DNA from: Pseudomonadota bacterium
GTDB taxonomy: Bacteria > Pseudomonadota > Alphaproteobacteria > Rhizobiales > Devosiaceae
Reading direction: 5' to 3'
Assembly (NCBI GenBank): GCA_023393475.1
Contig: JAEWLC010000007.1
Location: 1 to 64,000, forward strand
Length of the DNA: 64,000 nt
The notes below the pieces were generated by a model. The model made no database searches and was not told the origin of the DNA. It was given only the letters and a program-made list of their open reading frames with translations. The position numbers and the translations under genes are program-made. Shown piece after piece: positions 43,405-50,992 of the stretch (positions are counted from its first letter, which is position 1; every line of letters starts with the position of its first letter).

Positions 43405-44520
43405 ATGAGTACCGGACCGAAAGCCTATTTCACCGGCATCCTGAAGGACGCCGGGATCGAGCTCGGTGGCAGCCGCCCCTTCGACGTCACCGTGCATGAC
43501 GACCGGCTGTGGGGCCGGGTCATCAGCCACGGCACGCTCGGCTTCGGCGAAGCCTATATGGACGGCTGGTTCGACACCGAGGCGCTCGACGAGTTCGTCT
43601 ACCGGCTGCTCGAATACGACATCTACGCCCACCTGAAGCCCGACCTCGGCCTCGCCCTGAGTTTTCTGCGCGGGCGGCTGTTCAACCGGCAGCGCAGCCA
43701 TGTCGCCGAAGTCGGCGAGAAGCACTACGACATCGGCAACGACCTCTATGCCGCGATGCTCGACCGGCGGATGATCTACTCCTGCGGCTACTGGGCCGAG
43801 GCGACGACGCTCGACGAGGCGCAGGAAGCCAAGCTCGACCTCATCTGCCGCAAGGCGGGGCTAAAGCCGGGGATGAAGGTGCTCGATATCGGCTCGGGCT
43901 GGGGCGGGTTCCTGAAATTCGCCGCCGAGCGCTATGGCGTCGAGGGCGTCGGTGTCACCATCTCGAAGGAGCAGGCCGCCTTCGCCGAGGCCGGCAAGGG
44001 GAACCTGCCGATCGAGACACGGCTGATGGACTACATGGCGCTGGAGGGCCGCTTCGACCGGGTGATCTCGATCGGCATGTTCGAGCATGTCGGCTACAAG
44101 AACTACGGCGCCTACTTCGCCAAGGTGAAATCGCTGCTGCAGCCGGACGGGCTCTTCGTGCTGCACACGATCGGCAACAACTTCACCACCACCCACGGCG
44201 ACCCGTGGTCGGAAAAGTACATCTTCCCCAATGGCCAGTTGCCGTCCGCGCGGCAGATCACCACCGCCCTCGAAGGCAGGTTCGTGCTGGAGGACTGGCA
44301 CAGTTTCGGCGCCGACTACGACAAGACGCTGATGGCCTGGTGGGCCAATTTCGATGCTTCTTGGCCGACCTTGCGCGAAAAGTATGGCGATCGTTTCCAC
44401 CGCATGTGGCGCTTCTACCTGCAGGTGTTTGCGGCGATGTTCCGGGCCCGGAATATCCAGCTCTGGCAACTGGTTCTGAGCCCGGACGGCATCCGCGGCG
44501 GCTACCGGCGCGTGTCCTAG
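43405..44520 (+). CDS. cfa: Cyclopropane-fatty-acyl-phospholipid synthase (CFA family)
   Basis: 371 residues. Adds a methylene to unsaturated acyl chains of membrane lipids using SAM. N-terminal lipid-binding part, then SAM motif VLDIGSGWGGF, GVTISKEQAAFAE, MFEHVGYKNYGAYF and the carbonate/active-site segment in HTIGNN. Start at 43405 follows GGAGAAGG. The 156-bp gap upstream holds nothing I recognise with confidence. Length is slightly below the E. coli enzyme. Confidence 0.93.
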   Translation: MSTGPKAYFTGILKDAGIELGGSRPFDVTVHDDRLWGRVISHGTLGFGEAYMDGWFDTEALDEFVYRLLEYDIYAHLKPDLGLALSFLRGRLFNRQRSHVAEVGEKHYDIGNDLYAAMLDRRMIYSCGYWAEATTLDEAQEAKLDLICRKAGLKPGMKVLDIGSGWGGFLKFAAERYGVEGVGVTISKEQAAFAEAGKGNLPIETRLMDYMALEGRFDRVISIGMFEHVGYKNYGAYFAKVKSLLQPDGLFVLHTIGNNFTTTHGDPWSEKYIFPNGQLPSARQITTALEGRFVLEDWHSFGADYDKTLMAWWANFDASWPTLREKYGDRFHRMWRFYLQVFAAMFRARNIQLWQLVLSPDGIRGGYRRVS

Positions 44521-44626
44521 CGGAGGCCGATCCGCGCGCCACGCGGAATAAACGAGTCCCCCGGGTGTTCTCCCTCCTGCCGACCGTTGCGGCGGCGCGA
44601 GGGGGCATGGCCAAAGGGAGACCCAG

Positions 44627-45175
44627 ATGCCAAGTACACGCTTGAACAACTCGCTGAAGCTTCTCTTCGGGGCGATCGCCATATCCGGAATGGTGTTGGC
44701 CGCGCCTGTCTACGCCGTCGATGGTGGCGGAGGCGGCGGTGGCGGAGGGGGCGGCGGAGGTGGTGGTGGCGGTAGCAGCAGCGGCGGCGGCGGCGGTTCG
44801 TCGTCCTCGCAGCAGAGCGCCATCCCCTCGCTCGACGATGCGCGCGCCCTGATCCGCGCCAGGAAGTGGAAGACCGCGGTGACGATGCTGAAGACCATCG
44901 TCCGCGCCGAGCCGAACAATGCCGAGGCCAACAACCTGCTGGGCTATTCGCTGCGCAAGTCCGGCGACTACAAGAACGCCCAGGGTTTCTACCTCAAGGC
45001 GCTGAAGCTCTCGCCCCGCCACAAGGGCGCGCACGAATATCTCGGCGAGCTGTATGTCGAGATCGGCCAGATGGCGAAGGCCAAGCAGATGCTCGGCCAG
45101 CTCGAAAAGCTGTGCGGCAACAAGACCTGCGAGGAATACGAAGACCTCGCCAAGTTCATCGCCGCCAAGAGCTGA
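44627..45175 (+). CDS. Secreted TPR protein with a polyglycine tract
   Basis: 182 residues. Signal peptide (LLFGAIAISGMVLAAPVYA), then 17 consecutive glycines at 33-49, a Ser/Gly linker, and TPR-like helices (NNAEANNLLGYSLRKSGDYKNAQGFYLKALKLSP, HKGAHEYLGELYVEIG). Two cysteines (LCGNKTCEE) are near the end. The Gly codons vary (GGT/GGC/GGA/GGG), so it is not one repeated trinucleotide, but the tract is slippage-prone. Probably a periplasmic or outer-surface scaffold; function unknown. Confidence 0.85.
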   Translation: MPSTRLNNSLKLLFGAIAISGMVLAAPVYAVDGGGGGGGGGGGGGGGGGSSSGGGGGSSSSQQSAIPSLDDARALIRARKWKTAVTMLKTIVRAEPNNAEANNLLGYSLRKSGDYKNAQGFYLKALKLSPRHKGAHEYLGELYVEIGQMAKAKQMLGQLEKLCGNKTCEEYEDLAKFIAAKS

Positions 45176-45197
45176 GCCTCGGCCCTCGTGATACACA

Positions 45198-45224
45198 CGG
45201 GAGATGGCCAGCCGCCATCTCCCG
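45198..45224. terminator. Bidirectional hairpin between convergent genes
   Basis: CGGGAGATGGC, CAGCC loop, GCCATCTCCCG: an 11-pair stem, 22 nt after one stop and 28 nt before the other. No T-tract, so it is probably a protective or partial terminator. Confidence 0.55.
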
Positions 45225-45252
45225 CATCTGCCATTCGGATCGTTTACTCCGC

Positions 45253-45597
45253 CTACCGGCTGGCACCGTCCTTGAAAGTTAAGGCCGCTGCCGACAGAAT
45301 TTCCGGCGGTAGCAGGCGTGCGTTGATGCCGTGCATGCTCCTGCCGGGGGCACGGGGCGCCCACAGGACCACGCAGCCGCATTTGGCGCAGCGGTGGAAA
45401 TCGACGTTCTTGCGACCCCATGCATAGGTGTCGGTGAGCCCTTCCAGCGGAAGTCCTTCGATATCGCCGGCTTCATAATAGGCCCACAGGACACCGTAGC
45501 GCCGACAGAGGCTGCAGTTGCACTCGGTGACTTCGTCGGGGGCGTGGCTGAGCGAGAGCCGGACAGCTCCGCAGTGGCAGCTTGCTTCAGTGCGCAT
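45253..45597 (-). CDS. GFA/CENP-V domain zinc protein
   Basis: 114 residues, second GFA-family member in the window. Cys7, Cys9; Cys26, Cys28, Cys31; Cys70, Cys73, Cys75 are the zinc ligands. Shares with the protein at 3335 the pattern CRR-x-G-x-LW, supporting the same subfamily. Enzymatic activity is unproven for most relatives. It is 44 nt after the hydrolase gene on the same strand. Confidence 0.9.
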   Translation of the reverse strand: MRTEASCHCGAVRLSLSHAPDEVTECNCSLCRRYGVLWAYYEAGDIEGLPLEGLTDTYAWGRKNVDFHRCAKCGCVVLWAPRAPGRSMHGINARLLPPEILSAAALTFKDGASR

Positions 45598-45641
45598 CGC
45601 TCAACCTTCTCTGTCGATCGCCTTGCCGGAGAGGCATCAGC

Positions 45642-46577
45642 CTAGTTGTCGAAGACCTTGTCGGCAAAGTTCCGGATCGCCTGGGCCGTTGCCGCGGGTT
45701 GCTCCTCGGACAGCCAATGGCCGGAATCCTTGATGACAAGCGTTTCGAGATTAGCCACGCCGCGGTCGGCAAAGGACTGGGCCATCACCGGCAACACTGC
45801 TGCGGTTGAGAACTCGGCGCCGACAACCAGCGTCGGAACCGCGAACGCCTCAACCCGGCTGTTGAAGAACACTGCGTCCTCATCGAAGGCCCGGTATAGC
45901 TCGAAGCCTGCCCGCAGCGCGTCACGAGAGCCATAGGCCTTTGCGTAGACCGCGATTTCTTCTGGCGAGACTGCCGCCGGATTGGCAGAGTTCTTGCCGA
46001 TGAAATAGCTGAAATAGTCGGCTTGCTGGCCATCGACCAGAGTTTCAGCCAATCCGACCTGCTTGTGGAAATCATAGTGCCAGGCATAGGGGCTGATGGC
46101 GATGTCGTCAGCCGGGGCCAGGCCGGGAACTGGCACGTCGAGAATGGCGACGCCAGCCAGATCTTCCGGGTATTGCCGGGCATAGGCATAGGCAACCATG
46201 CCGCCGATATCGTGACCGACAACAAGGGGATCCTCCAGTCCCAATTGGTCTGCAAAGGCCTTCACGTCGGAAGCGAGAGCCGCCTTGTCCCACCGCTGAC
46301 TGGGCGCGGTGCTGCCTCCGATGCCGCTGAGATCGGGCGCATAGATCGAGTAGTATTTGGCCAGTTCAGGCATGATCTCACGGAACTCATCGGCGGTTTG
46401 CGGCCAGCCATGGAGCAGGATGATTGCCGGACCTTCGGTTCCGGAGGACAGGTAGCGGACCGTCTGCGAGCCAACTTCGATCGACTGGTCGACGATCTGC
46501 GCTGCAGCCGGAGTTGGAAGCGATAGGGCTGCGATGGCAATCAGCATCGCACCTGCCGCAGTCTTGAGTTGCGTCAT
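45642..46577 (-). CDS. Secreted alpha/beta-hydrolase
   Basis: 311 residues. Signal peptide (MLIAIAALSLPTPAAAQ, cleavage near 26). Hydrolase fold with oxyanion motif HGWP (56-59), nucleophile Asp123 in VGHDIGGMVA, cap domain and C-terminal DSGHWLSEEQP with the His. An Asp nucleophile points to epoxide hydrolase or haloalkane/haloacetate dehalogenase chemistry. It is 27 nt after the methyltransferase gene, so it may belong to the same unit under the Rrf2 regulator. Confidence 0.88.
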   Translation of the reverse strand: MTQLKTAAGAMLIAIAALSLPTPAAAQIVDQSIEVGSQTVRYLSSGTEGPAIILLHGWPQTADEFREIMPELAKYYSIYAPDLSGIGGSTAPSQRWDKAALASDVKAFADQLGLEDPLVVGHDIGGMVAYAYARQYPEDLAGVAILDVPVPGLAPADDIAISPYAWHYDFHKQVGLAETLVDGQQADYFSYFIGKNSANPAAVSPEEIAVYAKAYGSRDALRAGFELYRAFDEDAVFFNSRVEAFAVPTLVVGAEFSTAAVLPVMAQSFADRGVANLETLVIKDSGHWLSEEQPAATAQAIRNFADKVFDN

Positions 46578-46604
46578 TTTCAGTTCTCCGATTGTCGAGA
46601 TGGG

Positions 46605-47237
46605 CTAGAGGCGTTCGATAGCCACGATGGCGTCGAGGACTTCGGCCCGGGCTCCGTTCGGGCCATTCGCGATGCGCGGTTCTGACCCCACAAACACCTC
46701 CCGCCAGGCCTTGGGGTCCAGTACGAGATCCGCCAGTTCGGCCTTGGCGGTGGGATATCCGGTATTGGAGCCACGCCATGACCAGGGAGCGGCCGATCCG
46801 TGTGCGGCGAGAAGGAGCATACCTCCCGGCGCTACGGCCTCGGCAGCGCGCCGCAGGACTTTCGTCCGCCCGAAGGTGACCGGCGAATGCAGAAACATCG
46901 CTGTCACGAGGTCGTACGTGCCCTCTGGAAAAGTCTCCGCCAGATCCTGCTGCGCGAAGCGCGTGCGCTCGTGCAGGCCGGCGGCAGCGGCGGCCTTCGT
47001 GGCGGCCCTTATTGCGGTTGGCGATACGTCGACGGCGGTTACAGTCCAGCCTTGTCGCGCGAGCCAGATCGCATCGTCGCCGCGCGCGCACCCAAGCTCC
47101 AGTGCCTGTCCCGGCGTGCGACCCGTGACGAAGCGCGTCAGAACCGACGATGCGCGACCGCTCGAAGGTTCGGTTTTTGCCACATAGACACGCTCCCAGA
47201 ACGTCTCGGAACTCTCCGCGTGTTTGGCATTCTGCAT
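46605..47237 (-). CDS. Class I SAM-dependent methyltransferase
   Basis: 210 residues from MQNAKHAESSETFWERVY. SAM motif ALELGCARGDDAIWLARQGWTVTAVDVS, then QQDLAETFPEGTYDLVTAMFLHSP. TehB-like small-molecule methyltransferase, substrate unknown. Two candidate starts: 47267 (inside an operator-like site) and 47237. The downstream ATG is preferred because the upstream one lies in the CATGAT repeat. Likely repressed by the divergent Rrf2-family protein. Confidence 0.83.
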   Translation of the reverse strand: MQNAKHAESSETFWERVYVAKTEPSSGRASSVLTRFVTGRTPGQALELGCARGDDAIWLARQGWTVTAVDVSPTAIRAATKAAAAAGLHERTRFAQQDLAETFPEGTYDLVTAMFLHSPVTFGRTKVLRRAAEAVAPGGMLLLAAHGSAAPWSWRGSNTGYPTAKAELADLVLDPKAWREVFVGSEPRIANGPNGARAEVLDAIVAIERL

Positions 47238-47262
47238 GATGAGGGTGGACCCTTCCCGGCTA

Positions 47263-47287
47263 ATCATGTAGCAACAAATGCATCATG
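47263..47287 (-). promoter_or_regulatory. Operator-like site 1 (CATGAT-N13-CATGAT)
   Basis: On the minus strand: CATGAT, 13 bases, CATGAT. It lies just upstream of the methyltransferase start. Its mate is the plus-strand copy at 47307-47331 with the same spacing. Confidence 0.6.
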
Positions 47288-47306
47288 AGTTGCCGAGAGT
47301 CAATGT

Positions 47307-47331
47307 CATGATACTTCGTTTGTTTCATGAT
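47307..47331 (+). promoter_or_regulatory. Operator-like site 2 (CATGAT-N13-CATGAT)
   Basis: CATGAT (47307-47312), 13 bases, CATGAT (47326-47331), ending 8 bp before the Rrf2 start. Same spacing as site 1 and opposite orientation. Probable binding sites of the encoded Rrf2 regulator. Confidence 0.6.
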
Positions 47332-47339
47332 GAGGCCTC

Positions 47340-47789
47340 ATGCGTAACGACAGTCGCTTGCCACGCGTTCTCCACGCCCTGCTGCATCTGGGGGAGATGA
47401 CCACACCGGCTACATCGGGCCTCATCGCGCAGATGTTGGGCACAAATCCTTCGGTGGTGCGCCGAACCATGGCCGGGTTGCGCGATGCAGGCATTCTCGT
47501 ATCGGTGAAGGGCCACGGCGGGGGATGGTCGCTGGCCAAGCCATTGAACGAGATTACGTTGCTGGAAATCTATGCCGCGCTTGGATCGCCAACGCTTTTC
47601 GCCATCGGGAATGACGACGAGCAAGTGACCTGCATGCTGGCCCGTGCAGCCAGTGAGGCAACAGACAGCGCTCTCAAGTCAGCGCAACAGCATTTTGAAC
47701 GGCAAATCATGGCTGTTTCCGTCGCGGACCTGGCCAGGAACTGGAATCCGTCAATGGCGAGGTGCGACGACAACATACACCAGACCTGA
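47340..47789 (+). CDS. Rrf2-family transcriptional regulator
   Basis: 149 residues. Winged helix-turn-helix (RLPRVLHALLHLGEM, SGLIAQMLGTNPSVVRRTMAGLRDAGIL, GHGGGWSLAKP). Only Cys98 and Cys142 are present, and neither lies in the three-Cys Fe-S pattern of IscR/NsrR, so an iron-sulphur role is unlikely. It is divergent from a methyltransferase/hydrolase pair; two CATGAT-type sites between them are probably its operators. The effector is unknown. Confidence 0.9.
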   Translation: MRNDSRLPRVLHALLHLGEMTTPATSGLIAQMLGTNPSVVRRTMAGLRDAGILVSVKGHGGGWSLAKPLNEITLLEIYAALGSPTLFAIGNDDEQVTCMLARAASEATDSALKSAQQHFERQIMAVSVADLARNWNPSMARCDDNIHQT

Positions 47790-47833
47790 CTGGGATGACC
47801 TGGCAGGTACACTCCGGCCATTGCGCTCGCTCA

Positions 47834-48808
47834 TCATCCCGTCGCGAAGTTGATCCGGTAGCTCAGTGCCTCGGCGACATGCGGGCGCGAAACCTTATCG
47901 ACGCCCGCGAGGTCGGCCAGCGTGCGCGCCACCTTCAGCACCCGGTGGTAGGCCCGGGCCGAGAGGTTGAAGCGCTCCGCCGCCTGCAGCAGCAGGGCCT
48001 GGCTCTCCTTGTCGGGATCGACCAGTTTTTCGATCAGCGTCGAACCCGCCGTGGCATTGGTGAAGATCCCGGGGTGCCCGGCATCGGCGTAGCGCTGCCG
48101 CTGCCGTTCGCGCGCCACCTCGACGCGCTCGGCGACCTTGGCCGAGGGTTCGGCGTTCGAGGTTCCGATCATGTCGGCGGCGGACACCGCGGGCACGTCG
48201 ATCCTGAGGTCGATGCGGTCGAGGAAGGGGCCCGAAACGCGGGCCTGGTAATCCGAGGCGCAGCGGTCGCCGCGCTTGCAGGTATGGCCCGGCGTACCGG
48301 CCATGCCGCATTTGCAGGGGTTCATCGCCGCGACCAGCTGGAAGCGGGCTGGAAAGTTCACATGGGCGTTGGCGCGGGCGATCACCGCCTCGCCGGACTC
48401 CAGCGGTTGCCTGAGACTGTCGAGCACCTGCGGCTGGAATTCGGGCAGTTCGTCGAGGAACAGCACGCCGTTATGGGCAAGGCTCGCCTCGCCCGGACGG
48501 ACGCGCAGCCCGCCGCCGACCAGGGCCGCCATCGAGGCGGAATGGTGGGGCGCGCGGAACGGACGGCGGTCGCTGAGGGCGCCGCCGGCCAGTTCGCCCG
48601 CGATCGACTGGATCATCGAGACATCGAGCAGTTCGCGTGGGTTGAGCGGCGGCAGGATCGAGGGCAGCCGCGCCGCCAGCATGGATTTGCCGGCGCCGGG
48701 TGGGCCGACCATCAGGAATTTCGGCAGGCCGGGCGCGATCTGCACCTGCACATCGACCGGCACCGCCTCGATGCCCTGAAACGCCACGGTCGCGACCCGC
48801 GTGACCAT
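47834..48808 (-). CDS. YifB/ComM-family Mg-chelatase-like ATPase with internal deletion
   Basis: 324 residues against about 500 for the family. The first 31 residues match the normal start (TVAFQGIEAVPVDVQVQIAP, GLPKF) and then run directly into the Walker A segment LMVGPPGAGKSML that should come some 180 residues later. The rest (SFRAPHH-like RAPHHSASMAALVGGG, VLFLDELPEF, NPCKCG, C-terminal domain) is complete. The missing part is most of the ribosomal-S5-like N-terminal domain. The frame is intact. A real deletion or an assembly collapse between the two similar VG-P segments can both explain it. Start M at 48808. Confidence 0.88.
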   Translation of the reverse strand: MVTRVATVAFQGIEAVPVDVQVQIAPGLPKFLMVGPPGAGKSMLAARLPSILPPLNPRELLDVSMIQSIAGELAGGALSDRRPFRAPHHSASMAALVGGGLRVRPGEASLAHNGVLFLDELPEFQPQVLDSLRQPLESGEAVIARANAHVNFPARFQLVAAMNPCKCGMAGTPGHTCKRGDRCASDYQARVSGPFLDRIDLRIDVPAVSAADMIGTSNAEPSAKVAERVEVARERQRQRYADAGHPGIFTNATAGSTLIEKLVDPDKESQALLLQAAERFNLSARAYHRVLKVARTLADLAGVDKVSRPHVAEALSYRINFATG

Positions 48809-49022
48809 CCGCCTGCCCCCAGTTGCCCGAAAGGACGCTATCAGGACATTTACGAATGTGGCAAGAACATTTGGAGAACACCGGCGGCGTTGCGGGACTC
48901 TTGTAAACAACGCCGCCGCGGGCGTTAACCATGCTGGAATTCCAATGGGTTAGCGCAAGGTTTCATTAAGCGCCGCATGTTGATTCAAAGGCTTTCAGAC
49001 CTGAAGAAGGCCTTGGTCCCGC

Positions 49023-49856
49023 ATGCCTGTTGCCGCCCGCTCCGCGCTCCCCGTCCTGAGGTCCGCACTTGCCGTGGGGCTCATGCTGCTGCTCGCCGCC
49101 TGCGGGCGCTCGCCGACCAACTACACCGGCATTCCCGGCGATAACGACCCGCATGACGGGGTGCGCAAGGCGTGGGGCCTGCCGATCCAGGGGCTCGACG
49201 TGGCGCGCTACCAGGGCCGCATCGACTTCAACACGGCCCGCGCCGGGGGCGTGCACTTCGTCTACATCAAGTCGACCGAGGGCAAGGACTACATCGACCC
49301 CAATTTCTACGACAACTGGAACGGGGCGCGCGCCTCGGGCATGGCGCGCGGCGCCTACCACTTCATGACCTGGTGCAGCCTCGCTTCCGAGCAGGCCGAC
49401 TGGTTCGTGCGCAAGGTACCGAACGATGCCGACGCCCTGCCGCCGGTGCTCGACCTCGAGTGGAACAACCATTCGAGCTGCAAGAACAAGCACAACCGCG
49501 CCGACATCCTCGAGAAGGTGCGCGTCATGCTGGCCGCCATGGAGCGGCACACCGGCAAGGTGCCGGTGATCTACACCGACATGAACTTTTACCGCGACAT
49601 CCTCGCGGGCGAGCATTTCGACTCCTCGTTCTGGCTGCGCTCCACCGCCGCCGAGCCGCACCTCAGGTATGGCGACCGTCCGTGGCTGTTCTGGCAGTGG
49701 ACCCAGACCGGCACCATGTCCGGCGTCCGCACCGAGGTCGACCGCAACGCCTTTTACGGCAGCGAGACCGAATGGGTGCAGTTCCTGCTCACCGGCTGCG
49801 ATCCGCGCCTGCTGCAGGTGCTGGGCCCGCAGGGCCGCTGCGGTAGCCTGAAATAG
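49023..49856 (+). CDS. GH25 (Chalaropsis-type) lysozyme lipoprotein
   Basis: 277 residues. Lipoprotein signal with lipobox LLAAC (Cys27), then a GH25 fold: GLDVARYQGRIDF (Asp59), FVYIKSTEGKDYIDPNF, GAYHFM, PVLDLEWNN (Asp144, Glu146) and WLFWQWTQTGTMSGV. Cleaves peptidoglycan between MurNAc and GlcNAc at the cell envelope; as a lipoprotein it probably acts in the periplasm. Length is normal for the family. The 214-bp gap upstream shows no other feature. Confidence 0.92.
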   Translation: MPVAARSALPVLRSALAVGLMLLLAACGRSPTNYTGIPGDNDPHDGVRKAWGLPIQGLDVARYQGRIDFNTARAGGVHFVYIKSTEGKDYIDPNFYDNWNGARASGMARGAYHFMTWCSLASEQADWFVRKVPNDADALPPVLDLEWNNHSSCKNKHNRADILEKVRVMLAAMERHTGKVPVIYTDMNFYRDILAGEHFDSSFWLRSTAAEPHLRYGDRPWLFWQWTQTGTMSGVRTEVDRNAFYGSETEWVQFLLTGCDPRLLQVLGPQGRCGSLK

Positions 49857-49957
49857 CGTCGCTTTGCCATCAACTTGTCACGACTCGCGGCAAGTATTAG
49901 TTTTCACAGGGTGATTTACCGGTGCGGACCGGGACACCCGCGAGGAGGAGAGCAAGT

Positions 49958-50071
49958 ATGGCCAAGGGTCAGTTGCGTAAGAACAAGGAAGCCAAGAAGC
50001 CGAAGAAGGACAAGGCTGCAAAGCCTGCTGCCGGCGTCACTTCGACGATCGCGGCGGCCACCAAGAAGTAG
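49958..50071 (+). CDS. Small Lys/Ala-rich basic protein
   Basis: 37 codons (MAKGQLRKNKEAKKPKKDKA, then a Ala/Thr-rich tail ending TKK), too short for most gene finders. It has a strong ribosome-binding site (GAGGAGGAG) and a terminator hairpin just after it, and reads like the very small, highly basic proteins that are widespread in Hyphomicrobiales. Function unknown; nucleic-acid binding is a guess from charge. Its own promoter is probably in the 101-bp gap before it. Confidence 0.8.
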   Translation: MAKGQLRKNKEAKKPKKDKAAKPAAGVTSTIAAATKK

Positions 50072-50094
50072 TTCTTCGGCCGATCGAGATTATC

Positions 50095-50129
50095 CAGGGC
50101 CGTGGCGCACGCCGCGGCCCTGTGCTTTT
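50095..50129 (+). terminator. Terminator after the small basic protein
   Basis: CAGGGCCG, inner TGGC/GCCG-like pairs, CGGCCCTG, then TGCTTTT. Strong stem and short T-tract, 24 nt after the stop of the 37-codon gene. Confidence 0.75.
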
Positions 50130-50138
50130 CGCCGCAGG

Positions 50139-50780
50139 TTACGCGGCGACCCCCGGAATGAGCCCGCTGGCCTTGAGGCCATCGATCAGGAACTGCACGG
50201 CGAGCGCCGCGAGCAGGATGCCGACCATGCGCGACACCACGGCAAGCCCGGTGATGCCGAGCAGGCGCTGGATCGGGATGGCCAGCAGCAGGGTCACCCA
50301 CGCCGCCAGCATGATCAGCAGCAGCGCGACGAAGACGAGACCGTATTCGAAGCCGTCATTCGCCCCGGTCGAGAGCAGCACCATGGCGCTGATCGCGCCG
50401 GGGCCGGAGAGCAGCGGCATGGCGAGCGGGAACACGGCGATATCCTCGCGCTGGCGTGCCTCGACCTCTTCCTCGGTGGTGGTGGAACTGGCGCCCGAGT
50501 GGCGCGCGAACACCATGTCGATGGCGATCAGGAGCAGCAGCACGCCGCCCGCGATGCGCAGCGCAGGGATGGTGATGCCGAAGAGATCGAGCACCGCATT
50601 GCCGATCAGCCCGAAGACGAAGAGGATCGCCGTGGCGATGGTCACGCCGCGGGTGGCAATGGCAAAGCGCTCGGTCGGCGTATTGTCCTTGGTCAGCGCG
50701 GCGAAGATGAAGGCGATGTCGGCGACACCGACGGTCGCGAACAAGGTCGCCAGGGCCGCAAGAAAGCTGTTCAGCATCAA
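50139..50780 (-). CDS. MarC-family membrane protein
   Basis: 213 residues with six predicted membrane helices, typical of the MarC family (formerly linked, without proof, to multiple antibiotic resistance). Starts MMLNSFLAALATLFATVGVADIAFIF; contains AGGVLLLLIAIDMVF and the PLLSGPGAISAMVLL motif. It is convergent with the small basic gene, separated by a terminator. Confidence 0.9.
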   Translation of the reverse strand: MMLNSFLAALATLFATVGVADIAFIFAALTKDNTPTERFAIATRGVTIATAILFVFGLIGNAVLDLFGITIPALRIAGGVLLLLIAIDMVFARHSGASSTTTEEEVEARQREDIAVFPLAMPLLSGPGAISAMVLLSTGANDGFEYGLVFVALLLIMLAAWVTLLLAIPIQRLLGITGLAVVSRMVGILLAALAVQFLIDGLKASGLIPGVAA

Positions 50781-50992
50781 ATCCCCCGGGCGATGCGCGG
50801 CATCGTCCCCATGCGCGAGCTTAGCGGCACCGCCGCGCAGTGGCTAGCTTCGCCGCACCGCCGCCGCAATGACAGCGGCGAAGTCGTGCCGAGTCCCGCC
50901 ATTGCCACGAGGTCCCTGGCGCGCCTAAGTGTCGTTGCTCTCTCGAACAATGCCGGGCAGAACTGCACAATCGCAATGGTAAAGGCTGAGCC

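Noticed and set aside
44710..44934. Minus-strand proline-rich frame opposite the glycine tract
   Set aside because: Direct antisense of the GGN codons (CCN), without start signals.
47834..48808. YifB/ComM as a dead pseudogene
   Set aside because: The frame stays open through the junction and the ATPase and C-terminal domains are intact, so it is kept as a coding gene with a deletion.
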